From Pezizomycotina sp. ARF18 (Eukaryota; Ascomycota), in the NCBI GenBank assembly GCA_002224055.1, contig AZLU01000017.1:66522-130521 (forward strand): DNA of 64,000 nucleotides, read 5' to 3'. Numbering within the stretch: position 1 is the first letter of the stretch; every line of letters starts with the position of its first letter. The translations under genes were made by a program, and so were the position numbers. Below are positions 23,959 through 36,133 of the stretch, in pieces. The notes under the pieces were generated by a model that saw only the letters and a program-made list of their open reading frames with translations, ran no database searches and was not told where the DNA came from.

Positions 23959-24912
23959 ATGGGTTTCTCTGAAGGTATGTGGATTGCGCATTTCCAGTTC
24001 CACCACGAAAAAAATTTCTCCACAAGCCTCGAGGTGTTGTTTAGAGCTTGCGCAGCAACGCTTCCGACAAACTGGAATTCTCACGAAGCATTGATACTGA
24101 CAATTCTTCCTGTAGGCGACGCAAAGAAGGGTGCCAACCTGTTCAAGGTCAATAGATTTCTCTTCCCCTGACAAGGATGTTTTTTTCGGAGTAGTAAAAA
24201 ATTTTTCTGTTCCTCTTTGCCTAATCTAACACTTCCATTGGACCGTAGACCCGTGCGCCCAATGCCACACCACTGAGAAGGGCGGCCAGAACAAGGTTGG
24301 ACCGAAACCTGCACGGCCTCTTCGGCAGACACTCCGGTCAGCCGAGGGCTTCAGCTACACCGATGCAACAAGCAGAAAGGAGTAGAGTGGAATGAGAACA
24401 CACTGGTGCGTTCAAAAAAATTTCACCTTTGTTCTTTAACGAACTATTCAATTGCACAATTAAAGAAAATGCCTCTGTCCAAAGGAAAGTGGAGTTGCGG
24501 GAGAGCTCTTGGAAAGCTTTTGAAGAGGCAAAACTAGAAAAGCGTTGCTGTGATTGGACGGCCGGCGACCATGCATGGCGTTACTTCATAGCTCGCATAA
24601 TTTTGCTGTCTGCTTTTTCGGCGGTCTTTTTGGTTGCCCACTTTGAGACTAATCTCTTTGTCTTTCCACACACGCAGTTCGAGTACCTTGAAAATCCCAA
24701 GAAGTACATCCCCGGAACGAAGATGGCGTTCGGTGGATTGAAGAAGGAGAAGGATCGCAATGATCTCATCACGTTAGTTCACGCCCTTCACGATTGTTGT
24801 TCCGGCGCGCAAGCTTAGGGAAAAAAAATTTTTTTTTTCTTGTCGTCTTCTCTTTACTAACATGAGTCTTTCTTCCGCCCCTGCAGTTTTCCTCAAGGCC
24901 GACACAAAATAG
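23959..24912 (+). CDS. CYC1: Cytochrome c
   Basis: Soluble electron carrier of the mitochondrial intermembrane space, passing electrons from complex III to complex IV. Five exons: 23959-23974 (MGFSE), 24116-24147 ([11 protein letters not shown]), 24249-24405, 24678-24772 and 24887-24912. Exon 3 holds the haem site as [16 protein letters not shown] once a missing T is allowed for. Exon 4 reads [20 protein letters not shown] with the axial Met in PGTKMAF, then [12 protein letters not shown]; exon 5 reads FLKADTK and stops. Total length of about 110 residues is normal. About five single-base gaps or insertions fall in some 330 coding bases, four of them in exon 3. For a single-copy essential gene this points to consensus errors. 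Covalent haem attachment by cytochrome c haem lyase is family knowledge. Confidence 0.93.
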
Positions 24913-25921
24913 AAGAGCTTTTTTTTCTCCGACCGTGCTCTTTTGCACGCTTCTCTCCGATGCTGTACTTTATGCGAAGGCGTTCCTTTATATGAGAATT
25001 CTTTAATATCAATTGGCTTCTTTTAATCCTTTTACCCTTTGCACGCGACGAGTGCTTTCGTCTTTCCTTTCTTTCTTCAATTGTAGTTTCAAAATTCAAA
25101 GAAAAGGCTTTCCATCCCCAGAAGCATACAATACCCTTTTCCGACCCCTCCGAAATACTTCCGAACACAAACTTTTTTTCACGGTTACGCATACGTATTT
25201 ACGTTTTTAATTTTTATTTTCAGCTCGTTCTTTTTCCTTAACAGCGGAGGGCGGGAAAGCAGATAGAAGGCGTGTTTGATAGATGTACATGGCGCAGAAC
25301 GAACGAAGAAAAGACGACGATGATGGGATTGAGCGGAAAAATGAACGTTCCCAGATTTTTTTTCTTGTATTGTACCAAAATAGCAAACTCCACTTTTTCT
25401 TTATATACTCAAAAAAACTATATTCTCTTATACTTATCTATATTTCATCTGTGTTTCTATGTGAATGCGTGTATCATAGTGCTCTTTGGCCTTCGTTGTT
25501 TCTTTGGATGAAAGCTCTTTGAGGATGTTGACGCAACTTCAACTATAGTTCTATACTAAACGACGGAGCAGTTTTTTTCAAATTTAATCGTGGCAACGCG
25601 AGGCCATTCATTATAGGTTTCATTAGATTAGAGGAGAAAGAAAACTTTTGCTTTAATGCGCCCGATCTTATCCCATGGGCTATACTCTATAAGCTATTCA
25701 AAAAACCTTTTTCTAGAGAACCTTTCTAAACCAACGGACTCTTCAACAAACTTCTTAGACCAAAAAAAAAAAAAAAAAAAAAAAAAAGAACGCCTCCTCT
25801 CATTATGCATTACATCGTTTCCTCTTCCCTTTAATCCAGCTGCGTCTGAACAACGGCCTTACATTCATCAATCAATGTCTTCATATGGACAAACTGCCCC
25901 ACCCAATATGCCCGATAGCCT
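24913..25921. other. Convergent intergenic stretch
   Basis: Lies between the 3' ends of cytochrome c (+) and the E2-TerD gene (-). AT-rich with a 24-base A run at 25763-25786. No protein is recognisable. Confidence 0.5.
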
Positions 25922-28223
25922 TCAAGCTCCAAGCGTCGCTTCCGGCGAGGGTCTCGACAGGACGCTCATTATGATGCTCTTCTTGTTACCCGCATCCCTG
26001 GTAGACCCGAAATTGTAGCTCGCGAGCTGCTGGTCGCTGTTATCCGGCATGTGATAGACACTTCCGGGTCGTAAAACGACTGCAAGTTTGAAGACGACCA
26101 TGCCGTCATGCAGAACACCAGCGACTTGATATCTTTATCCTTTAGTAGGCCCAGGTTGATGTTCATCGTGTGCTCGCCGTGCTTGAGCGCGCTGTTGATC
26201 ACGTCGCCGCTGTGCGTCATCGCGTACGACTTTGCTTTGTCGTCGTAGAAAACAAGCGCGTTGTTGTACGTGAGGTCCGTGACGTGCGCGTTGCTGAAGG
26301 AGAAGGCGTGGCAGCTGGCGTCGAGGTACTCGGTTCCACTACCCCTCCACCTCCAGCTTCCTTCATGGTCACGCGGTGGATGTCTATTTTGACTGACTCC
26401 CCGCCCCGTAAGATCCTCGATACTCCGGATTTTTGTATGTGGAGAAGTCGGTGCGGCTGTCGTGTAGCCTTGCGAAGGAGTTGCGACGCTCTGGTTGAGA
26501 GCTGCGTGAGCTTTTCCTTGCTGGCGGACGGGTACCATCGCAGACTTGAAGAAGTCGGGCCCAGCTGTCCATTCCATGACTTCTTGACCGTAGCCTGGAA
26601 TTTCTCAGTGACGTGGCGCGGCGGGCGGCCGTAGAGCATGTCTACGAGACGCGGAGCTGGTCGATCGCGCGAGTAGACTTTTGGGTATTGGATTACCGCC
26701 GCCGTGCTGCTGAGGAGGTTCAGCAGCTGGACGTGGAAAGCGACGAGCCTGCGCGATACTTTGCGGCAGAGAGCCACTTTTTAAGGAGCTCTTTCGTCGG
26801 CCTTGATGACCTTCGGATGCTTTGTTGACTTTGACTATTTCCGATGCTCCTTCGCAGTCCACAGGACCGCCTTCGAAGGACTCGCCGAGTAGCGCAGAGT
26901 TGAGGCCCTCTGAAAGTGCTCGCGGAAATGTAAAGAGGCAGCCAACCGCGGAAGGTTTTATTCCAGACCGTCGTCTTGACCTGGTCCTCCAAGAATGCAG
27001 ACCTAGAGAGCAAGTCGCTGCAGTCTATGACGCTGATGTAATCGACGCGCTTGGTCTTCGGGTTTACCGTCCAGTCCACGCCGACCCCCAGGACGTCATC
27101 CTCGACGCTGACCTTCGACGCGTAGCACCGCAGATCCCAGGCGCGCTGTTCACTTCCTGAGCGAAGGCCGCGAGGTAGTGCGCCGCGTCGTTGACTTTTA
27201 GTTCCGTCTTATCTCCGAAGCGCTGGTTGAAGAACTTCTTCAGAGGTAGCTGTCGAGGCACATGAACCGCAAGTGACGGCAGGTCAAGGAAAGGTTCAAG
27301 ACGTCCTTCACGGAAAGCTTCCAGGAGGATTTGCAGCATCAGCTCGTACGCGCTCCGAGAAGAAACCTGCCTTCGCCGGATCGATAAGCGGGCCGTCGCT
27401 AGCGTCGTGCATTTCCGTATCCTCGTCTTTGACTTTGGACCGACACGGCACCGCCGTTCCGGACGCGCGATTTGCAACCTCTCTAGCTCTGCGACGCAAG
27501 TCGAAGAATCCTCCTTCTTGAGGCTCCTCTTGTGACCGGGCTTCCAGACGCGAGGCTGCGCCGGCTCGACCTTTTTCTTATCGTGCTTCTTACGGTACAG
27601 TCTGCCAGCCGCCAGCGTCTGAAAACATCTTCTGAGAACTAGGCTGGACCTTTTTGCTCGACTTCAAGACGACCTCGGCATCTTGAACTCGTGCGTGATC
27701 CTCCTCCGCACGTCCTCCTCAGTCGGCCAAGCAGGCCACGGCGCGCTCACTTTGTGCGAACACTTCTCGCACTGGAAATCATGCGCCGCGAGCGCAGCTG
27801 ATCCACCGTCCCCACCTGCGTATTATTCGCGCCTCCCTTCCAGCAGGAAAGCTTCCAGCTGCATAAGTATGCTTTGACGCTGTAAGACTGGCTCCAACCC
27901 TTATACTCCTTCCTCTCCTTCGCCTGCTCGACGTCCAGCATGTCCAGACATACCTTCCAGCCCCTACGGCTTGCAAGACGTTAGGATGCGGGAGAGGGTG
28001 CTGAGCAGTATGGACGGAGGGCTGCTAGGGTAATTTGAGGGAAATAGGAGGTTGAAGTGGAATGTGATACCGTACGCCTTGTGGCGCAGGTTACCGTGCC
28101 ACTGGTAGATGTCCGCATCCAGTGGCCTGGCGTTGACGTTAACCGAGACGGCGCGTCCCGGATCTCTTGGAGGTCCTTGAGGAGCCTCCTGGTTGAAGAT
28201 GGGAGGCTGACTGGTGAGGTCAT
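25922..28223 (-). CDS. E2 ubiquitin-conjugating domain fused to TerD-like domain
   Basis: Starts MTSPVSLPSSTRRLLKDLQE at 28223 and ends at 25922. The N-terminal UBC fold reads LDADIYQWHGNLR, TFHFNLLFPSNYPSSPPSIL, the HPN motif (27980-27988) and KVCLDML with the catalytic Cys at 27948-27950, then KEYKGWSQSYSVKA. Next come a short Cys pair (FQCEKCSHK, near 27760), a basic linker, and an unassigned middle region with AYELMLQILLEAFREGRLEP, QRFGDKTELKVNDAAHYLAA and VDWTVNPKTKRVDYISVIDC. The C terminus matches TerD/CABP1 stress proteins: LDAS, a VFYDDKAKSYAMTHSGD stretch, HTMNINLGLLKDKDIKSLVF, QSFYDPEVSI, QQLASYNFGS and IIMSVLSR. In bacteria TerD domains bind calcium and belong to tellurite and stress-response systems. 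The E2 appears catalytically complete. Function of the joined protein is unknown; several one-base frame changes interrupt it. Confidence 0.78.
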
Positions 28224-30598
28224 TGTGTTTTTCTTGATCGTATTATCGATAAAGAGAGTATTGACTCGTCGTCTTTTTTCCAATGATGTAGATTACCAGC
28301 AACTAGCTAAAGCGTGAATATAATGAAAGATGTCAAAGAATACGATTAAGTATCCTTTTCTCTGGGTCCGAGTTTTGTGGCATATAATCTCGTCGGTCGT
28401 TCTTTTCCTTGATGGATGGAAGGCCGACAGAGAAGTCAATTCGTCCCATCTTTTATAGACGAAAAAAAGTAACCCCTCCCTCATTGAAGAACAGCAGATA
28501 TGAGTCATTTGGATCTGTTAATCTTAAACCGTTGTTACTTCAAAAGTCAAAACAGATCAAAGACGATGAAATACTTAAAATCATTAAAGATAAAATCGAG
28601 ATATTTCGTCTGATGGCGTTTAAGGGGCGAGGGCAGTGAGCGAATTGACTCATAAAAGGGAGCGTTATTACCCGTCCAAAGATTACCCTTAAAGCCTCCC
28701 TTAACGCCAAAAGCTTGACAAACATGTTTCGATTCAAATTAAATTTGATCGACTGAACATCTTTAATATTTTTTCAGCCCAAGAACTGAAGCAAGGGGAA
28801 CTCAAGGCGTGCTCAAGTAAGGTTTTGCTTATAATCGGTAAGGTACGTCGAATTGCTGCGTAGGGATGAATTGCGCAGCTCTATTTGACGATTGCTTATT
28901 ACATTAAAATATTGAAAACCCGGCTATTTAAAATTAAAAGGTATCACATCCTCACAATACCGACAGTAAGTCGAAGCCGCGTCGAGCGAGTAATCATTGA
29001 TGGATGCTGCAAAGCAAGAATCCCGCTTTAGTAAAGCGTCTGACTTTTCGAAATTGATCGAATATGCGAGGTTACATCTCAAGCTGCTTTGAAAGAATGT
29101 ACTAAGTATTCTTTGAGGATATATATAGAAAGTATACGATTGCAACAAAGGGAATGATGGCAAGCTATGCTTCAATGCTGTATCACCATTGGCGATTCCC
29201 TCGCCTTTCGAGCAAAGAACAGCTATTGAGTATCATTCTTTACCGTGGTCTAAACCATCGTCTACATTAGCTCGACGCACACTGGGACGTCATATCGAAG
29301 AGGGAATGGAATAGATCTACTTGTGAGCTCGGGAAAAAGTGACACCCGAATAGAAATGATAGAATAATGGTTGACAAATGTAGGGTAGCATCTCTGTCAG
29401 GCCACATCTGCCGGCATATCTCTGCTCATCCCCACTGTTGGGATTTAAGCTTCCCTGCTCGGTAGTCGGGAGATTCATATTGTCTCTCATCGAATAAATT
29501 CGGGGATGAGCCGCTGCAAGTTCGAGCCCTACGAACTGTTCTTTTTTGTTCCGTCATGGATTAGGTCTTTGCGTTTTCGTGCAGGGGTGCTAGTAACAAG
29601 GAATCTCTTAAGCTCCACTCAGGTTCATCTTACAGTCTTAGCTCCTTGATATTTACTTGGATTCGGGAGAGAAAAATAACCCACGCTTAATCCGAAATCG
29701 TAGAGTTCGGGCAGGTGAGATCCACACAAGCACATAACGCATCTTGCCGACTCGAACTCGTGCTGGGAAAATTTCGTGAAAGATTCACCGGAGCTTCGGA
29801 TCTGCAGCTCCTCAGTCAGCAATTGCATCAGCAAATTTGGACAAAAGCTTCAAACGTAACAGGACTCGTCGTACGAAGTTTTGTACCAGGTGATCAAATA
29901 TAAAACTTTTCTCAAGAAGCTATTTTATTATATTATTTCAATTGAGAAGGTCTAGTCCTTCGGCTGCAATGGCTTCCATCGGATGCATTGTCGGTCCTTG
30001 AGTTGCATGGCGTTGGAAGAGACGGAGGCTCGTTTTTTCTACCCTCCTTGTGTTCAAATGTTATCACTCGGTAAATTGCCCCTTATTACGTTTGTAGCTC
30101 GCGCACATCTGCAACAACTGCAAAATGAGACGGGTCCCATCTACAAGCTATATACAAACGATCACCTTTTCCTCCCCACCTTCCCAAGAACCTATTATAT
30201 CATATCAAGCGACATCGAGGCGATGCTTGTTGATGGTAGAGGCGGAAAAAGAAAATACTATCCTAGCTCAGATTTGGAAATCCCACAATGAGCAGGAAAG
30301 ATTCCCTTCAGGCGCCGTCCACTCAACAAATGGAATATAAATATAGACCGGCCAGGCAGTCAACGTTCTCGTTTCTTTCAACACCAACAGATTTTCTCCT
30401 CTTGATATTCTTCGTCGATAAGGAAAACATTAGGAGATAAGGTCCCGATTTACGTATAAATAGCTACTGTAGTTACCTTCCCTAGCTCTCTTCTGTATCT
30501 TGATACTCTAAAGATACTCTAAAACAGCTCAAGCTCAAGCTCAACATCAATTGCATTAATCGGATACTACCCAGAACTCTTAATTCAATCATTTCACG
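28224..30598. other. Divergent intergenic stretch
   Basis: Separates the E2-TerD gene (-) from the dehydrogenase gene (+) and should contain both promoters. No protein is recognised. A short GCTCAA repeat (about 30525-30541) lies in the leader of the dehydrogenase. Confidence 0.45.
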
Positions 30599-32548
30599 AT
30601 GTCTCTCCCAGCTACTATGAAAGCTCTCAGGTATGAGTTCTTCATTTCAATTCCTTTTGGTTATCGCGGTTTTTAGTTTCCCAATTACTTGCGTTACTGG
30701 CTTTTATTGTTTCCACCCAACTTCTTGAGCTCCTGTGCATGCGCGAAGAAAACACACGCCGGAATTACGTTTACACGATCTCTTAGCTCATTTAGCCCTT
30801 AGCATTGGCAATTTACTATTAAATATACCTTTTTATTTTTTATTTTTTTTTTATTTTTTTTTTTTGGCTTGGACTGTGTACGCCATAAGCTAATATAATA
30901 AAATATCCGATACCTATATTAGGTACGACAAGCCTAAATCCTATGGAATTTCGAAGTACCTCTGCCAGTAGTGAGGGACGGTGATGTCTTGGTTAGTTTG
31001 AGAAATCTCCATATAATATTGTCAGTTATATACCATATTGAGGTGCTGGGCTAACGGTCGCTCTAAAGATCAAAGTCAAGGCATGCGGCGTGTGCGGCAC
31101 CGGTATGGCCTTCTCACCCTCTTCCGCCGAATAATGAACAATTGGTCTTACAAGCGCAATTTTAGATCTTCACATCCACGAAGGCGAATTCATCGCAAAG
31201 GTAATATAAAAAATTCCAATATATATTGTACCAGAGATTAGTGGTGTGGTGAAGGAAATACTTCCTTATCACTTGAGCTTTACAAGTATTTTCGTGAAAA
31301 TATTATTATTATGCGCACACTCTGGGCGTGTTGTCAAAATAACCACAATATTTGTTTACTAAAACACCAAATCTCGAGATCACGAGAATAATCAAACAAC
31401 AACAACTATCTATCAGAACAAGTTCCTTGCTAACAACAGCTATCATTTGAAATATATGTATATACATAGTTCCCTCTCATTCCTGGTGAGTTTGTCGTGG
31501 TTATAGTCTCTTTCCTTCGCTTTTTTGCGTTGAAAATCGTTCTAATAGCGGGTTTTGACTCCAGGTCACGAAACCATCGGCGTCATCGCGGCTATCGGCA
31601 AGATGTCAAGGCTTCACCATCGGAGAACGGTGGCGTGCGATAACTCGGAGTTATGTGATTTTGTTTTTATTGCAGAGAGGACAATTACTCCTTTGTGAAA
31701 CTTTGAGGCACATGGTATGGTCCTCTTCGTAATGTTTTTGTGTTTGTGATTCAGCGCTGACGTGAGGGGGTTTGATAATCAGCGTGACGATGAACTGGCT
31801 TTGCGGAGTACTGCCCTACCCGGCTGCAAAGTATTCAAGATCCACAACCTCAGCGACGTCGAAGCGACCTTGCTCGAGCCGGCGGCCTCGCTGCTCACGG
31901 ACTCGACAAGATCAGGCGGAACTCGGGTCCTCCGTATTGATTCGGCGCGGTCCCACGGGGCTCGTACTCGCCCAGATGCTGCGCCAAAATGGCGGCTGCC
32001 ACGTCGTCATTGCTGCCCCCGAGGGCTTGAAGATGATGGCCAAGAATTGGAGCCGCGGACGTCTACGTCCCGCTTCCCGGACCACCCCACAGCGCAGTTC
32101 GAGGAAATCAAGGCGCAAAACCCGTACGGCTTTTCGATCGTCATCGAAGCACTGGTAACGCTACGATCCTCGAAGACGCCATCCACTACGTCCGGCGCGG
32201 CGGCAAGTTGGTCGTCTATGGCGTCTACAACAACGCCGCTCGCGTTACCTGGCCGCCGAGTAAGATTTGTAATACACTTGGAAATTAATATCGGCTTTTT
32301 TTTTTATATTTTTATATCACTCATAGCCACATCAATTCAAGCTAACAATTCAATTTTACAGTCGGTGAGAATACTATCCTCGGCTCCTTCTCAGAACTTA
32401 CATGTTCCCCGCCGCCATCTCGTACCTCGATTCCGGCAAGGTGAAAGTTGACGGAATTGTGAACAAGACGTTCAAACTTGAACAGGCAGAATGCTTGGAG
32501 AGCATGAAGAACAAGAGCGCTATTAAGGCTGCTATTGTTTTTGATTAG
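30599..32548 (+). CDS. Zinc-type sugar-alcohol dehydrogenase (D-arabinitol type)
   Basis: Medium-chain dehydrogenase/reductase. Exons: 30599-30630 (MSLPATMKAL), 30923-30991 (YDKPKSYGISKYPLP), 31069-31102 (IKVKACGVCGT, catalytic zinc Cys), 31166-31200 (DLHIHEGEFIAK), a 16-base exon 31470-31485 (FPLIPG), 31565 to about 31715 (HETIGVIAAIG, then the structural-zinc cysteines around 31650-31700), about 31780-32268 and 32362-32548. The long exon has KVFKIHNLSDVEATLLEPAA, the cofactor loop GPTGLVLAQMLRQNGG and GGKLVVYGVYNNAARVTWPP; the end reads SYLDSGKVKVDGIVNKTFKL and SAIKAAIVFD. The late part is closest to fungal D-arabinitol dehydrogenases of the MDR family, which oxidise arabinitol in pentose metabolism. 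Exact substrate and NAD or NADP preference cannot be told. Several one-base shifts occur. Confidence 0.86.
31470..31485 (+). other. 16-base microexon of the dehydrogenase
   Basis: Flanked by catag and gtgagt, it encodes FPLIPG with a final split Gly codon and joins EFIAK to HETIGVI, restoring the conserved MDR stretch before GHE. Confidence 0.75.
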
Positions 32549-33962
32549 ATCCTCTTCACGGATAATCTATAAGGAAGTCCGCTCTGGAGACACTAATGGA
32601 GAAAACTGAACAATCATACTGTATACCTGGATAGGTCTAATAAATCGCTATACAAAAAATAGCACTTTAGGCATATCCCACCGCTCTCTTCCAACCAAAA
32701 GTATAGTACTGTATTTAGCAACTGAGCCTTCTAATTCGAATTCTTTAACAATGGATTCTATTTACCATTTCTTGATTATCTCCTCAGTCCATATATATAT
32801 AATTTCCTTTAGATGCTAAAAACTACAGACACTTCACTCATTTTCTGTCAAGTCACTAGAGCGCCTGCTGTACATAAGCGCGGTAAATACGGCCATTAAT
32901 CACTTTCTACCTTTGATGACATTATTATCTAAATGTCAGGAGATTTTACTAGGTCTGTATAACCAATATTAACTAACGTTTAACAAGAGAAAAGAACAGG
33001 AAGAAGTATCAACAACAACAAAAACATAATGTATGTGCAAACTTCCGAATAGATCTCTGCTAGGAACTTGGGATTTTTGCAGATCTATCTCCCGAATCTC
33101 TTTGTACTGCACTTCCTCCTTCGAATACTTATATAGTATGGCTCGTTATCGCGAGATCAATATACGACTTCTACGAAAGGCCGTTTCGAAACGTATTTGA
33201 AAGACCAAATATATAATAATACGTATGTCTTGCCATAAAGGAGCAATTAATGTCTACTCTGGTGCAATTCAGAACAACCAGATTCGCCTAAATCAGTCAT
33301 TTATCAAAGTTTCTGTGGGCAAATACTAACTTGTAGTTACTTAACTCTGAACTGATCGCGAGTCAAAATCTCGGCCCACAAGAAAAATTCTTTCCAGCTA
33401 GTAATTCTTTGAAATTTCTTTTATATCTACAAGAACGATTTATAGAAAAAAAAAAAAATTTTTTTTGAATTCAAATAAAATCTCTACTAACAAACAATTA
33501 TTCAATCAATATAAAGTAACAAGTATTCTTACTTTTTTCCGCCGAACAACTCCCAACTTCTTATTCTTTGAAAATTTCTTTCGTATATCTACAAGAACAG
33601 ATTTATAGAAAAAAAAAAAAATTTTTTTGAATTCAAATAAAATCTCTACTAACAAAACAATTATTCAATCAATATAAAGTACAAACAGTATTCTTACTTT
33701 TTTCCGCCGAACAACCTCCCAACTTTTTTCCCAACATAATATCCACCTCTTGTGTGCCTACTAATTACACCCACATATATTCGAGATGTCCATCCGAGAT
33801 TTCAAATGCCGAATTGACGGAAATAAAGGAACGATCGTGCTTTTAGGACTGTGAGCACGTTTTTTTTTCAATTTTTAAGGATATTATCCAGAGATTCTCA
33901 ATTCCAGTTTTTTAGATATCTTATATAAAGTCTCTTCCCTTTACGATAATCCCATAGGGTAT
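32549..33962. other. Intergenic stretch with a tandem duplication
   Basis: AT-rich DNA after the dehydrogenase. It contains the 159-base duplication at 33404-33725 and an A-run/T-run pair in each copy. A short open piece at 33786-33848 (MSIRDFKCRIDGNKGTIVLL) may be a first exon of the weak gene that follows. Confidence 0.4.
33404..33725. repeat. Two tandem copies of about 159 bases
   Basis: Copy 1 spans 33404-33562 and copy 2 spans 33563 to about 33725. Both run from ATTCTTTGAAA through an A13/T8-like pair, GAATTCAAATAAAATC and CCGCCGAACAAC to CCCAACTT. Nearly all differences between them are one- or two-base indels. Confidence 0.85.
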
Positions 33963-33964
33963 CA

Positions 33965-34384
33965 ATGGACTACAAATATTTTACGTATGACTGTATCGTG
34001 TTTGCTAAAGTGTCTCATTTGAGTAGTACCGGCGGTCCGATCAAAGATCAAGGCATCCTACTCGAATTCGAAGACCCGCAGCTAAGACCCGATGTGTTCA
34101 TCACGGAGCTTTCATCGTTCCATCTACGAGCCCTCGAAGGGCCGTATCCTCTGATGCAACTGCGCCGCACCAGAATCGTCATCCGTAAAAATCCCAGTTC
34201 GAGCCGGATGACTTTGAAAGGATACTCAATATATTCTACAGGAATAAGGATACCGACAGTATCCTCTTCACTGTGGGTTGTGTCAGCTGATCGAGACCTA
34301 TCTCGTCGAAGTCCTCCGCTTCGACGGATGCGACGATCTGGCAACGTCATAGCTGCGAGGAGATGGAACTTGGGAGTGTTATGA
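33965..34384 (+). CDS. Hypothetical protein, faintly BTB-like
   Basis: Weak gene. An open frame of 139 codons starts MDYKYFTYDCIVF and reads KDQGILLEFEDPQLRPDVF. After about 34200 another frame gives the more protein-like DDFERILNIFYRNKDTDSIL, then CQLIETYLVEVLRFDGCDDL. The order of a short strand-rich part followed by an ILNIF helix and a second helix with Tyr and Leu recalls fungal BTB/POZ proteins, but no diagnostic motif is visible. Upstream 33786-33848 could be a first exon. Function is not assigned. Confidence 0.3.
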   Translation: MDYKYFTYDCIVFAKVSHLSSTGGPIKDQGILLEFEDPQLRPDVFITELSSFHLRALEGPYPLMQLRRTRIVIRKNPSSSRMTLKGYSIYSTGIRIPTVSSSLWVVSADRDLSRRSPPLRRMRRSGNVIAARRWNLGVL

Positions 34385-34557
34385 GGGGAGAAAGAGAGAG
34401 CGGCGAAAGGAGTTGAAGAAAAGAAACGAAAAGGAAAGAGAGGGAGAAAGAGTAAATATTTAAGTAGGTAGAATATAAATAGTTAGCGACTTGCGTACAG
34501 GCTATTTTACATGCCTACTTAAGTAATTCAGTATTCCACAACGACAAACGACCAAAC

Positions 34558-34596
<39 letters not shown>

Positions 34597-36133
34597 CTCT
34601 TTCTTTTTTTCTCTGTAAAAAATATTGATAATTAAAAGGATCTCGATCAGATCCTACGAGGCGAAGCCATGATCATCGTATTATAGTCGATATCTCCAAC
34701 TACTTAAGTAACATCAATCTGATATCATCTACCACCCTAGTAGATAAGTATCGTCGATTTGTGTATTTCTTTCAGCCCTACTTAATAGGTATATTTATAT
34801 TGGACGGGGAGGCAGGGTATTAAGACTATGCACTTTTATTCATATTTCTGCCACGTGCACGTTCGTTCGCTTCGAATTAACCAAGAAGCCCTAGTCAATG
34901 TGATGCGGAAGCATCTGTTAAAGGAGCACTTGGTTATCAGCCGGAGGGAAAAGTATAGGAGAAGAATAAGTAACCAATGGCTTGAGACATTGGTACAACA
35001 CTTGCGTGCTGTTTTTCTTATCGAGATGCATGAAGCCAGCAGCTAAACTTTTCGAGCTGCACAGTCGCTCGAAATCGATAGAACGAATCATAAAGTAAGG
35101 AGTAAGAGGAGGGTGGCGATGTGCGCTGTACGTGGTCGATGTTTCTATTGAATAGCTAAGGGCGCCGCAGCAGTTGGGTTGGGAGGCAAGCGGCAATAGC
35201 TGAAACATAGCTTAACCAGCAAGCAGACCATCTAGCCTCGCTTCAAATTCCTAAAATAGCAATTCTCGACGTCGCACTATCTTGTGTAACGATCGTCAAT
35301 ATTGTCTATACTTTGGTGGCGACGTCTATTTTTGTTTCGAGGTTCAGCTACTCCCTAGAAAGAGCTAGAGAGCTCAAGACTTCACGGGAAGAAAGCGTGG
35401 GAGGGAAGAGATGCCAGATTTACGCGAGACCTATTATCATCTCTAGATTTTATATATAGTGTGCGATCTATATATAACGTACTACTGCTATGGCCAACTT
35501 GAGTAGGCTCAGAAAAAGACAACCCTTATAACCAATGAAGTAAAGTACTTCTCACGAACATGTTTGCGTGTTGCCGGCGCATATGAACAACGTTGTTATT
35601 GTTTCCTTTCGCCAGCTACCAAAGGCATCACTAAAAAAGGAAGAGAAGGTAGACGAGGAATAAGCAGAACATTTAGAGGAGCGACAAGACACCAGTGAAG
35701 AGCATTATCAGCCAAACACATGAGGAGGGATGTTTTACCGGGAATCGCATTCACAAAGAGCACGTCTCAAGTAGTCAATTACGAGCGTACTTACACTGCT
35801 AAGGGGCATTAGCTATAATTATATAATTCATATTAAAAACAACCAACGCAGGCATGGAAAGGCGAGGTTAAATCAAGGAAATACATAAGTACTTACCTGG
35901 GTACTCGTTCACTACTACTTTCTTCACAGTATTATTTTTGCTTTCACTTTTATTTTTTATTTTATTTTAATTACCCCACTCTTTTCTTTATTTCTTCTTC
36001 CGCCTTCCATAATACAATAATATATTTTTTTTTCTTTTCTTTTTTCAACACTCACTATCGACTCCCAAATTCTTGATCAACCTCATACAAAAACACCATC
36101 ATCACCTTCCTTGATCATTCACCTTCAGGCAAT
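34385..36133. other. Intergenic stretch
   Basis: No recognisable protein. Contains a T22/A11 pair at about 34558-34592. AT-rich throughout, with T-rich plus strand just before 36134. Confidence 0.45.

Noticed and set aside
24249-24405. Cytochrome c as a pseudogene
   Set aside because: Splice sites, haem site, axial Met and C terminus are all kept; the shifts match the consensus-error pattern seen in every other gene.
26170-27160. Plus-strand open frames (26170-26634, 26822-27160)
   Set aside because: Antisense to the E2-TerD gene, whose minus-strand reading contains conserved motifs.
29391-29540. Possible tRNA (TTCGAGCCCT near 29520)
   Set aside because: No matching A box or acceptor stem could be formed around the B-box-like string.
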